A stretch of DNA of 64,000 nucleotides from Tomocerus qinae (taxonomy: Eukaryota > Arthropoda > Collembola > Entomobryomorpha > Tomoceridae). The notes beneath the pieces were generated by a model, which searched no databases, was not told where the DNA came from, and saw only the letters and a program-made list of their open reading frames with translations. The translations under genes and the position numbers were made by a program. The stretch lies in the NCBI GenBank assembly GCA_020055645.1, contig CM034548.1, forward strand, positions 50,150,296-50,214,295, written 5' to 3'. Position 1 is the first letter of the stretch. Each line of letters starts with the position of its first letter. Positions 19,963 through 29,955 of this stretch are shown piece by piece.

Positions 19963-20311
19963 CAGGCATACAGAAAATGTAATTTTTCGGTAACCTCGTT
20001 ACCGGGCAGGCAAAAAAAATATTTGGTTCGCTTCGCGCTGCCCGCCCGGCGGGCAGTAATTTTGTAAAATCGGGCAGGCAGCCCTCGTAATTTGATAAAA
20101 ACGGACAGGCAGCGCGAAGCGCTGCCCGACTGAACAGATTTTATAATAACAAATGTGGACTTGCGAACCCAAGACCTAACGTAGTTACCGGGCAGGCAAC
20201 GATTTATGGCTGCCCTAACCTGGTTACCGGGCAGGCAGCTTTTTGGCTGCCCGAAAAAAGAAGCCCAAAATATTTTGGTTACCGGGCAGAAAAACATTTT
20301 CTGTATGCCTG
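19963..20311. mobile_element. hAT-type MITE with CAGGCATACAGAAAATG termini (8-bp TSD)
   Basis: Starts CAGGCATACAGAAAATGT and ends ACATTTTCTGTATGCCTG. CCAAAGAG flanks both ends (19955-19962 and 20312-20319). The interior is full of CGGGCAGGC/GCCTGCCCG and GGTTACCGGGCAGG subterminal repeats. 349 bp, no coding frame. Family inferred from the 8-bp duplication and CA-G terminal form. Confidence 0.88.
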
Positions 20312-20319
20312 CCAAAGAG

Positions 20320-20760
20320 ATGACAAGATGGAGACAGGACAAACGACTTCAATTTTCACCTCGTTTCCTTCCTCTTGAATCCCTTGACCTAAAGACAAAA
20401 CAGCCCATTATTGGACTCTTGGCTCTTCGAGCAACATTAACAACTCACACTCAATGAATGATATTAACATAATATTATACTCTATTCTATTCTTGATAAT
20501 GTGATTATCTGAATGTACAGCTAAACCATGCGATTTAGTACTGTACATTCAGATAATATCAACTCTGTGCTTTGAAATTTCTGCTTGTAGTTGGGCCTCG
20601 TTGGCATACCAGACTTCACATACCTCACATCATCATACCTCACGAACTTACCTCATGGATGGATACACTAATAATTTGATATCCAGCTGATAACAATAGA
20701 TCGTTTTCGTTTTAAAAGTTTTATTTCGAAGCCATATTACTTGTTCGGGGAAAATCCGAA
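20320..20760. other. Spacer before the large satellite
   Basis: No gene recognised. A short inverted repeat, TGATTATCTGAATGTACAG against CTGTACATTCAGATAAT-like sequence (about 20500-20558), is present. Otherwise unique-looking. Confidence 0.4.
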
Positions 20761-20761
20761 C

Positions 20762-21185
20762 CGTTTCGAGTAAATTCGACACTTCGAGTAAATTCAAACC
20801 TTTTAGAGTAAATACGAAACTTTTCGAGTAAATACGAAACTTTTCGAGTAAATACGAAACTTTTCGAGTAAATACGAAACTTTTCGAGTAAATACGAAAC
20901 TTTTCGAGTAAATACGAAACTTTTCGAGTAAATACGAAACTTTTCGAGTAAATTCAAACCTTTTCGAGTAAATTAGCATATTTTCGAGTAAATTCGAATA
21001 TTTTCGAGTAAATTCAAACCTTTTCGAGTAAATTCGAATATTTTCGAGTAAATTCAAACCTTTTCGAATAAATTCGAATATTTTCGAGTAAATTCAAACC
21101 TTTTCGAATAAATTCGAATATTTTCGAGTAAATTCAAACCTTTTCGAATAAATTCGAATATTTTCGAGTAAATTTGAATATTTTC
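20762..21185 (-). repeat. 20-bp minisatellite, left inverted arm
   Basis: About 21 units of 20 bp. Outer units read TTTTCGAGTAAATACGAAAC (about seven nearly identical); inner ones alternate TTTTCGAGTAAATTCAAACC with TTTTCGAATAAATTCGAATA. The inner units approach the reverse complement of the right array, so similarity rises toward the junction near 21186. Confidence 0.93.
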
Positions 21186-21189
21186 ATTA

Positions 21190-24100
21190 AACATTCGAAT
21201 TTATTCGAAAACATTCGAATTTATTCGAAAACATTCGAATTTATTCGAAAACATTCGAATTTATTCGAAAACATTCGAATTTATTCGAAAACATTCGAAT
21301 TTATTCGAAAACATTCGAATTTATTCGAAAACATTCGAATTTATTCGAAAACATTCGAATTTATTCGAAAACATTCGAATTTATTCGAAAACATTCGAAT
21401 TTATTCGAAAACATTCGAATTTATTCGAAAACATTCGAATTTATTCGAAAACATTCGAATTTATTCGAAAACATTCGAATTTATTCGAAAACATTCGAAT
21501 TTATTCGAAAACATTCGAATTTATTCGAAAACATTCGAATTTATTCGAAAACATTCGAATTTATTCGAAAACATTCGAATTTATTCGAAAACATTCGAAT
21601 TTATTCGAAAACATTCGAATTTATTCGAAAACATTCGAATTTATTCGAAAACATTCGAATTTATTCGAAAACATTCGAATTTATTCGAAAACATTCGAAT
21701 TTATTCGAAAACATTCCAATTTATTCGAAAACATTCGAATTTATTCGAAAACATTCGAATTTATTCGAAAACATTCGAATTTATTCGAAAACATTCGAAT
21801 TTATTCGAAAACATTCGAATTTATTCGAAAACATTCGAATTTATTCGAAAACATTCGAATTTATTCGAAAACATTCGAATTTATTCGAAAACATTCGAAT
21901 TTATTCGAAAACATTCGAATTTATTCGAAAACATTCGAATTTATTCGAAAACATTCGAATTTATTCGAAAACATTCGAATTTATTCGAAAACATTCGAAT
22001 TTATTCGAAAACATTCGAATTTATTCGAAAACATTCGAATTTATTCGAAAACATTCGAATTTATTCGAAAACATTCGAATTTATTCGAAAACATTCGAAT
22101 TTATTCGAAAACATTCGAATTTATTCGAAAACATTCGAATTTATTCGAAAACATTCGAATTTATTCGAAAACATTCGAATTTATTCGAAAACATTCGAAT
22201 TTATTCGAAAACATTCGAATTTATTCGAAAACATTCGAATTTATTCGAAAACATTCGAATTTATTCGAAAACATTCGAATTTATTCGAAAACATTCGAAT
22301 TTATTCGAAAACATTCGAATTTATTCGAAAACATTCGAATTTATTCGAAAACATTCGAATTTATTCGAAAACATTCGAATTTATTCGAAAACATTCGAAT
22401 TTATTCGAAAACATTCGAATTTATTCGAAAACATTCGAATTTATTCGAAAACATTCGAATTTATTCGAAAACATTCGAATTTATTCGAAAACATTCGAAT
22501 TTATTCGAAAACATTCGAATTTATTCGAAAACATTCGAATTTATTCGAAAACATTCGAATTTATTCGAAAACATTCGAATTTATTCGAAAACATTCGAAT
22601 TTATTCGAAAACATTCGAATTTATTCGAAAACATTCGAATTTATTCGAAAACATTCGAATTTATTCGAAAACATTCGAATTTATTCGAAAACATTCGAAT
22701 TTATTCGAAAACATTCGAATTTATTCGAAAACATTCGAATTTATTCGAAAACATTCGAATTTATTCGAAAACATTCGAATTTATTCGAAAACATTCGAAT
22801 TTATTCGAAAACATTCGAATTTATTCGAAAACATTCGAATTTATTCGAAAACATTCGAATTTATTCGAAAACATTCGAATTTATTCGAAAACATTCGAAT
22901 TTATTCGAAAACATTCGAATTTATTCGAAAACATTCGAATTTATTCGAAAACATTCGAATTTATTCGAAAACATTCGAATTTATTCGAAAACATTCGAAT
23001 TTATTCGAAAACATTCGAATTTATTCGAAAACATTCGAATTTATTCGAAAACATTCGAATTTATTCGAAAACATTCGAATTTATTCGAAAACATTCGAAT
23101 TTATTCGAAAACATTCGAATTTATTCGAAAACATTCGAATTTATTCGAAAACATTCGAATTTATTCGAAAACATTCGAATTTATTCGAAAACATTCGAAT
23201 TTATTCGAAAACATTCGAATTTATTCGAAAACATTCGAATTTATTCGAAAACATTCGAATTTATTCGAAAACATTCGAATTTATTCGAAAACATTCGAAT
23301 TTATTCGAAAACATTCGAATTTATTCGAAAACATTCGAATTTATTCGAAAACATTCGAATTTATTCGAAAACATTCGAATTTATTCGAAAACATTCGAAT
23401 TTATTCGAAAACATTCGAATTTATTCGAAAACATTCGAATTTATTCGAAAACATTCGAATTTATTCGAAAACATTCGAATTTATTCGAAAACATTCGAAT
23501 TTATTCGAAAACATTCGAATTTATTCGAAAACATTCGAATTTATTCGAAAACATTCGAATTTATTCGAAAACATTCGAATTTATTCGAAAACATTCGAAT
23601 TTATTCGAAAACATTCGAATTTATTCGAAAACATTCGAATTTATTCGAAAACATTCGAATTTATTCGAAAACATTCCAATTTATTCGAAAACATTCGAAT
23701 TTATTCGAAAACATTCGAATTTATTCGAAAACATTCGAATTTATTCGAAAACATTCGAATTTATTCGAAAACATTCGAATTTATTCGAAAACATTCGAAT
23801 TTATTCGAAAACATTCGAATTTATTCGAAAACATTCGAATTTATTCGAAAACATTCGAATTTATTCGAAAACATTCGAATTTATTCGAAAACATTCGAAT
23901 TTATTCGAAAACATTCGAATTTATTCGAAAACATTCGAATTTATTCGAAAACATTCGAATTTATTCGAAAACATTCGAATTTATTCGAAAACATTCGAAT
24001 TTATTCGAAAACATTCGAATTTATTCGAAAACATTCGAATTTATTCGAAAACATTCGAATTTATTCGAAAACATTCGAATTTATTCGAAAACATTCGAAT

Positions 24101-24800
24101 TTATTCGAAAACATTCGAATTTATTCGAAAACATTCGAATTTATTCGAAAACATTCGAATTTATTCGAAAACATTCGAATTTATTCGAAAACATTCGAAT
24201 TTATTCGAAAACATTCGAATTTATTCGAAAACATTCGAATTTATTCGAAAACATTCGAATTTATTCGAAAACATTCGAATTTATTCGAAAACATTCGAAT
24301 TTATTCGAAAACATTCGAATTTATTCGAAAACATTCGAATTTATTCGAAAACATTCGAATTTATTCGAAAACATTCGAATTTATTCGAAAACATTCGAAT
24401 TTATTCGAAAACATTCGAATTTATTCGAAAACATTCGAATTTATTCGAAAACATTCGAATTTATTCGAAAACATTCGAATTTATTCGAAAACATTCGAAT
24501 TTATTCGAAAACATTCGAATTTATTCGAAAACATTCGAATTTATTCGAAAACATTCGAATTTATTCGAAAACATTCGAATTTATTCGAAAACATTCGAAT
24601 TTATTCGAAAACATTCGAATTTATTCGAAAACATTCGAATTTATTCGAAAACATTCGAATTTATTCGAAAACATTCGAATTTATTCGAAAACATTCGAAT
24701 TTATTCGAAAACATTCGAATTTATTCGAAAACATTCGAATTTATTCGAAAACATTCGAATTTATTCGAAAACATTCGAATTTATTCGAAAACATTCGAAT
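21190..24800 (+). repeat. 20-bp minisatellite, 180 near-identical units
   Basis: Unit ACATTCGAATTTATTCGAAA, about 3610 bp. Only two differences were seen, both the same G-to-C change giving ACATTCCAAT (21711-21720 and 23671-23680), 1960 bp or 98 units apart. Each unit holds two TTCGAA palindromes spaced exactly 10 bp, so a CpG occurs every 10 bp in otherwise AT-rich DNA. The plus strand contains no TAA, TAG or TGA trinucleotide within the repeat, so all three plus frames are open; the resulting 1209-codon frame is a by-product, not evidence of a protein. Confidence 0.97.
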
Positions 24801-25375
24801 TGACTAGACTGGGTGGGATAGCTCTGTACCGCTAGCGGTACCGAACCATGAGGTTTCCGACTGGGAGGGATAGGTTGTAAAGGATTGATATGAATGATCC
24901 TATGTGTATAAGTGCCACAACTATCGCAGATTTTAGGTTACTTTTACATGTTTTATTCATTGTAATCATTATTTTCTATATTATTCATAAATGTTAAGTA
25001 TATTGCACATTTTGCATCAGTCATAATTAAATCATAAATGTTTAAACGGATTTTGTCTTTCCGTTCGAAAGTTATCGTGCTTACTGATAGACAGACAGAA
25101 TGGTCATTCCTATAAAGCAGCTGCCGCCACTTAATTAACCTGCCCAGTTAATAATGAAAATTTCGCTTTGAGTAGTAAAAATAAGTTATTTCAAGTTGCA
25201 GTTACAAGTTACACACCAAAAATGTTCCATGTTGTCTCATTTTATCCGAACTGACCGTCCTCTCAGAGCCTGCCATGCCGTCCTTTCAAAACCTAGGCTA
25301 TGAGAGGAACCTCTCGCAGCCTAGGCTGTCACGGTGACAGCCCATGTCCTCTCATGGCCTACGACATATATATGT
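24801..25375. other. Unique-looking sequence and a GACAGACAG repeat fragment
   Basis: 24815-24845 has a small palindrome (ACCGCTAGCGGT). 25060-25135 is a copy of the dispersed AGTTATCGTGCT-GACAGACAG-ATTCCTATAAAGC element better seen at 25905-26015. No gene recognised. Confidence 0.5.
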
Positions 25376-25384
25376 ATAAATGTA

Positions 25385-25555
25385 TATATATTTTCAACCC
25401 ATGGGCATCCGCGGGTACCCACGGGCCTACTCACGGGCACGAGCGGGCTCGGGTTGGGTATCAAATATCTTTACGGGCAGGGGCGGTCACGGGCTCAGTT
25501 GCTACGGGCACGAGCAGACACGGGCTGTAAAAAGTCAACCCGTGCAACTCTCTGG
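25385..25555. mobile_element. Partial hAT-type MITE of the GTTGCACGGGC family
   Basis: A run of GGGCACGAGCGGGC/CACGGGC motifs ending in CAACCCGTGCAACTCTC, the right terminus shared with the complete copy at 56201-56555. The left terminus is not found, so it is truncated. CpG- and G/C-rich compared with its surroundings. Confidence 0.65.
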
Positions 25556-25904
25556 GGATAAGAAAAAACAATAATAAACATAAATAAACCATGTTCAAAT
25601 GGATGTGAAAAAGTGGTGTGATATCGCATAGAAAGTTTGAACTGATTATCTGACATTACATGACGTTTTTAGTGAATTTTTTCAATGAACTTTGACCTTC
25701 CGACACGTGTGACTTGACCTTAACATGGCCTAACGAATAACCTTTTCGAACGAGTTATCTCATGACGTTCTACAATGTCAATAACTAAAGTTATCCCAAT
25801 TTTAAATTTTCGGACCACGCCCACAGGCAGGGATGTGTCCGATTTGACCCATTTTCAAACTCTACCTCGCTTTTTATCCCTACATTACGTACAGAAAGTT
25901 TGAA

Positions 25905-26015
25905 TTGATTATCCCGAACCGTTTTTGAGTTATCGTGCTAATAGACGGACGGACGGACAGACAGACAGACAGATCAGGCATTCCTATAAAGCGGTGTTGC
26001 ACACCACTTAATAAA
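25905..26015 (+). repeat. Dispersed repeat with GACGGAC/GACAGAC core
   Basis: Contains GAGTTATCGTGCTAATAGAC, a GACGGACGGACAGACAGACA-type simple repeat, ATTCCTATAAAGC and CACCACTTAATAAA. The same order is seen at 25060-25135, and weaker traces at 12270-12335 and (opposite strand) 36608-36660, so this is an interspersed element with a tetranucleotide core. Confidence 0.65.
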
Positions 26016-26121
26016 TTAATTATACCACACATAAATCCTACATGACATCAACGACTGCAATAGTGGGCATCTACATAAGGATGGTCGAACCTGCAGAGTT
26101 ACAATTGCTTGTACTAAAGTG

Positions 26122-27136
26122 CCGTAAATATCGATATAGTTCTGCCTATCGAAATAATTCCGCGTACATTGCCTGCGTATTCATGTTAGTGTAAGTAAAA
26201 GGCAAATTTACTGAATAAAATAGATAAGTGTATACCGTATTAATCGATTTAGTTCCCCAGGGGAACTCCCATTTGGAGACAATTTTTTGGTCTAAAGTAT
26301 TCTTATAGTTCCCCACATGGGGAATTATTATGATATGGGGAACTATATTTCGAATGGCAGATTAAAAAATTTCAATTTCAAATTTTTGTGTTATTTCAAA
26401 GCAAAATTAAACTGTAAATATACTGAATGAGCATATTAGTAGGAATTTAGATTTCAACGTCGTCGTCAGAGGATAGAACGTCCATAGGTTCGGCTAGATC
26501 AAAATCCATTTCTTCGTTATCATCGTCATTCTACTTTACAAACTTTACCACTTTTTAGCCTTTTTTACAATCACAGTGATAAAAATGTGTTTTAATGGTA
26601 AAAATGCTAAATTATTGAGAATACTTAGCAGAGATACACAAACGACAAATTAAAATAAGTTTTCATTTTCTACTTTCTCTAAAATAATTCTAATTAAGAT
26701 TTATATCTGGCCACAAAACTTTTTATTTCTAAAAATGGGTTTCACAGCCTTTCTTAGAATATTTTTAGTGATTTGTCCAACCATATTTTCATCAAAATCG
26801 GATGTGGTCAATTTTTCAACTTTTTTGCCGGTTTTATCAGAATTTCTAAAACCCGCAAAAATGTCCACCAACGATTTTAATGAAAATTAGTGGGAAAATC
26901 TCGACATGGACCTCGACCTAGTGAATCCGATGGATGTATCCCTTTGTACCCCTTGTAGTAACCACTTTTTATTAAACTCTTACTCATTTTTAACTTTTGC
27001 AATGAAAATTAAATAAAAATTGAGTTTGAAAAATAATTCCGCGTTTCGAAACGCGGAATTATTTTATATCGACTATTCACCCGTTTTTTTGTGTTTGAAA
27101 CAATAATTCCGCGCGGAACTATATCGATATTTACGG
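26122..27136. mobile_element. About 1-kb TIR element, termini CCGTAAATATCGATATAGTT
   Basis: The left end CCGTAAATATCGATATAGTT (26122 on) is matched by its reverse complement ending at 27136, 21 bp exact. TIR similarity extends through AATAATTCCGCG motifs. No transposase frame. It holds internal palindromes (AGTTCCCCAGGGGAACT near 26259; a 32-bp perfect palindrome at 27032-27063) and a second related terminus-like string, TACCGTATTAATCGATTTAG, near 26234. Target duplication unclear; TACCG ends would suit a Tc1/mariner-type MITE (inference). Confidence 0.75.
27032..27063. repeat. Perfect 32-bp palindrome
   Basis: AATAATTCCGCGTTTC is followed at once by its exact reverse complement, with no loop, close to the right end of the 1-kb TIR element. 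Confidence 0.95.
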
Positions 27137-27481
27137 TATATGCAATAACTTTTCGAAATTTAGTTTCAGTGATCCTCCAGTTCTACTATAGCCAGCACAT
27201 GTGACTCGCGTGCGTGTTAGATTGTCAGTCTATGCAGCGAGTAGTCACAGCTTCGATGCTTGGCGATATTGGTGTTTGGATACGGTTTTTTCCACCGCTG
27301 TTGTATTTAACAGTTTCTGCTATAACTAATTATGCATCATGCAATGGTTTTTCCGTTTCTGTAACTCCGAATGAAGAAATGCCAAAACATTTCTTCATTC
27401 CGCAATCAACGCAACATTAAAAGAAAGTTAGATATGTTCAACTGGTGTAATAGGTTTTCTAACGAAACAAACCAGTGATGT

Positions 27482-28117
27482 ATGAGCTTTTTTTATAGCT
27501 ACTGTTTTAATTTTAATGAAACTCTTAAATGGAATTCACATTCTGACAAAGTGATAAATGAAATGAATTCTAGAATTAAATTAATTACTCGATATAAAAA
27601 ATTTTTCTCAAAAGATAAATTATGGATAATATGTAATTCTTTAGTATTATCTAAATTAGACTATTGTTTACCTATATGGGGTAACATTTCACAGACTAGA
27701 ATTACAAAAATCGATAAGATGATACATAAGATGTGTGAAAAAGTATTTTGGAGCAGAAAGATTAATAGACAGAAAAAATACGTATATTTAGAAAAGGCTA
27801 ATGTTCTGACCATGACCGAACGTAGAGATGTATATTCGCTACTATTTGTATTCATGCATGTCTTTAACACACGTTCTCCCCAAAATACATACTTATTAGA
27901 TAAATACTATTTTATAAAGCCTCAATCTGACAGATCGATGAGAAGGGACAAAGATCTGATTATACCAAATGTATTTACATCTTTCGCTAGATCTTCCTTC
28001 TCATACCGAAGCGCAAAAGCCTGGAACTCTATACCAACATCCATACAAAAAGCAAGCTCATATGCTGAATTTGATAAAAAAATTCGCGAACACTTCTTAA
28101 GCTTAAGAGCAGACTAG
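27482..28117 (+). pseudogene. LINE reverse transcriptase C-terminal domain
   Basis: 211 residues. LKWNSHSDKVINEMNSRI, LIITRYKKFF-type helix, CNSLVLSKLDYCLPIWGN, MTERRDVYSLLFVFMH and SFSYRSAKAWNSIPTSIQ are hallmarks of the thumb and tail that follow the palm in CR1/L2/Jockey-type RTs (the SxxxxxAxxWNSxPxxxR/Q motif). The palm with its catalytic Asp pair is absent. A second, more damaged copy lies on the minus strand at 37833-38207. Confidence 0.85.
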
Positions 28118-28338
28118 GACAAAAGTGTAGCATACTCTCTACCTCAATAATAATATATAACTTTTGACGAAATGATCTAATTTTAATATCCAAATTTATA
28201 TTACTATTTTTAAATTACCACTTTAGTTAGAGTGACTATGTATGTGAGATAACTTGTTTCTTGTAACTATTACAATGTAACGGTTGATTACCAGTCACTG
28301 AAATAAATACTGTCATTCATTCATTCATTCATTCATTA
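27482..28338 (+). mobile_element. 5'-truncated CR1/L2/Jockey-like LINE with (CATT)n tail
   Basis: A reverse transcriptase C-terminal frame (27482-28117), about 200 bp of AT-rich 3' UTR, then ATTCATTCATTC at 28316-28338. A tandem simple-repeat tail instead of poly(A) is usual for CR1/L2-type elements. Most of the element (ORF1, endonuclease, RT palm) is missing, as is common for target-primed insertion. Confidence 0.75.
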
Positions 28339-29409
28339 AGGACTCTTTAATGAATTTTAATGAGAAAGGGGTTTCTACCTTGGTTCCGGGCAATAATAAT
28401 TTCTTGAAATACGGGTATCTGGTGGCCAGGGGGATTTGTTCCCGGAGAAGCTATTTTTTATGAAATTGGGTGGGTCCTATCATTTCGAGTGGTTTCAAAA
28501 CATAAATATGATAATATGATTGCCGTAGTTACTTTCAAATTCTTTTGGCACATTGTCAGTCACCTTTTGAACTTATTACTGATATATTGTTTTTTATCGA
28601 AACCTTTATGGCCAGGTTTCCACAGGATTGACAGTACGACCCAACCTGCGGAATTCCGTACTTCATTCGATTTTTTTGCAATGTAAACAATTTACATCAC
28701 ACGTTCCTATACATCCCCATGGAACAGAAAAATATTTTGGAAAAAATTATTTTAATTTTTTGACAAGCAATTTTTCCATGGTGATGCCCAATGCAAATGT
28801 ATTGGAAAGTCGTCGGGTGACGTCATAAATTGGGTTACTTAAGGAGCTCAGATCATCGACCTTTTCAGCTACAATGGTTAGTATTATGGTGATAACTAGT
28901 GCGCCCCCGCCCGAAAACTAAGTCAACGTTTTTAACATTGGCGCAAAGTATAAATACGGCACGCCGTAAATAGGTTTTATGTTCGGCACTATTTTCATTA
29001 CGGCACACTTGCATTAGCAAGTATATAGGTCGTATTCAGTCCTGTATAAAATGTAAAATTTCGATGATAAAACAATAATGGGAATGAATATGAAGTCACA
29101 TACAATCATACAACACATAACTCACAAGGCTACAACTAAAACTGCATGTTTGTTTAGCTTTAGCTGTTGAGTTGATGCAAACACACCGTATTACAACCTA
29201 TAATGCACATTACAACACTATTATCCTACATATTGAGATGAACTGCCCTTTACTTAATCTGACTTTTGCCACTTCAAGGTGTACAAAACGAAATTTTTTA
29301 TGATGCTCCAAAACGGGAAATTGAATTCATCTGGGAGTTTTATTCCCATGTAAATTAAATGGTGATGTGTTCTCCTTTTAGACCACTATATAATATATAC
29401 TTAATCTTA

Positions 29410-29540
29410 TATAAGTTATATATTGAGTTTTTACTTTTGAAGGCTTTTGACTATACATACGTGGCATATAATGATGTATTGGTGTATGAAAGCACTTTTA
29501 AGTTGCTATTTCTCACTTCCCAAATCAATTTATACTGATA
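29410..29540 (+). repeat. Intronic/flanking repeat, copy A
   Basis: Shares TGAGTTTT-ACTTTT...GGCAT-TAATGATGT...AAAAGCACTTT...CATCAATTTAT-TACTG with 36236-36375, at clear but diverged identity. Both copies lie by exons of the MUN-domain gene. Function unknown. Confidence 0.6.
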
Positions 29541-29807
29541 TAGCCCTTGGCCATTTCACCCAGCCAAAGAATTGAATTGGCAGTGAAATTGCGATAATTG
29601 AGATGACTGTGTACTCCATCAAGCCAATGTGGCTGGGTGTATCATGCACCTTACTCAGACAGGAAAATTTAATTTTTAGAATATTATTATTGAATTGAAT
29701 CTGCTCAGCTCATTGACCCTATGATCTCAAAGTTTCCTTAATCCGAAATCTATGGATATTGGGTATCTATGTATTGAATGAGTTCACAATGTGTATTTGT
29801 CATAAAG

Positions 29808-29955
29808 GGACTATGACGAAGTGCAAAGGACGAGGGATAAATTCAAGCAAATCGGGGAGGTAAAATCGCCGGAAAGTTTTAAAAACTTCTTAAGGAACAT
29901 GAAACCTGGAAAAGGCACGCAGGAGTTCATAGGACGCATCGACGTCCCTTTAAAG
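29808..29955 (+). CDS. MUN gene exon: C2 domain C-terminal half
   Basis: 49 codons after one leading base: DYDEVQRTRDKFKQIGE... EFIGRIDVPLK, ending at the donor AAAG/GTTTGT. The D-Y-D-E-V and F-I-G-x-x-x-V-P-L-K strands match the BAIAP3/Munc13-4 first C2 domain. The acceptor (CATAAAG) is weak and the preceding C2 strands were not located upstream in the window. Confidence 0.7.

Noticed and set aside
21190..24800. TTCGAA array as heat-shock or STAT binding sites
   Set aside because: Heat-shock elements need GAA/TTC blocks with two bases between them and STAT sites need TTC before GAA with 2-4 bases between; here TTC and GAA are adjacent and the outer spacing is four bases in the wrong order.
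21174..24803. A 1209-codon open reading frame on the plus strand
   Set aside because: The 20-bp unit has no stop trinucleotide on the plus strand in any frame, so all three frames are open automatically. The product is a 20-residue period with no start context or domain.
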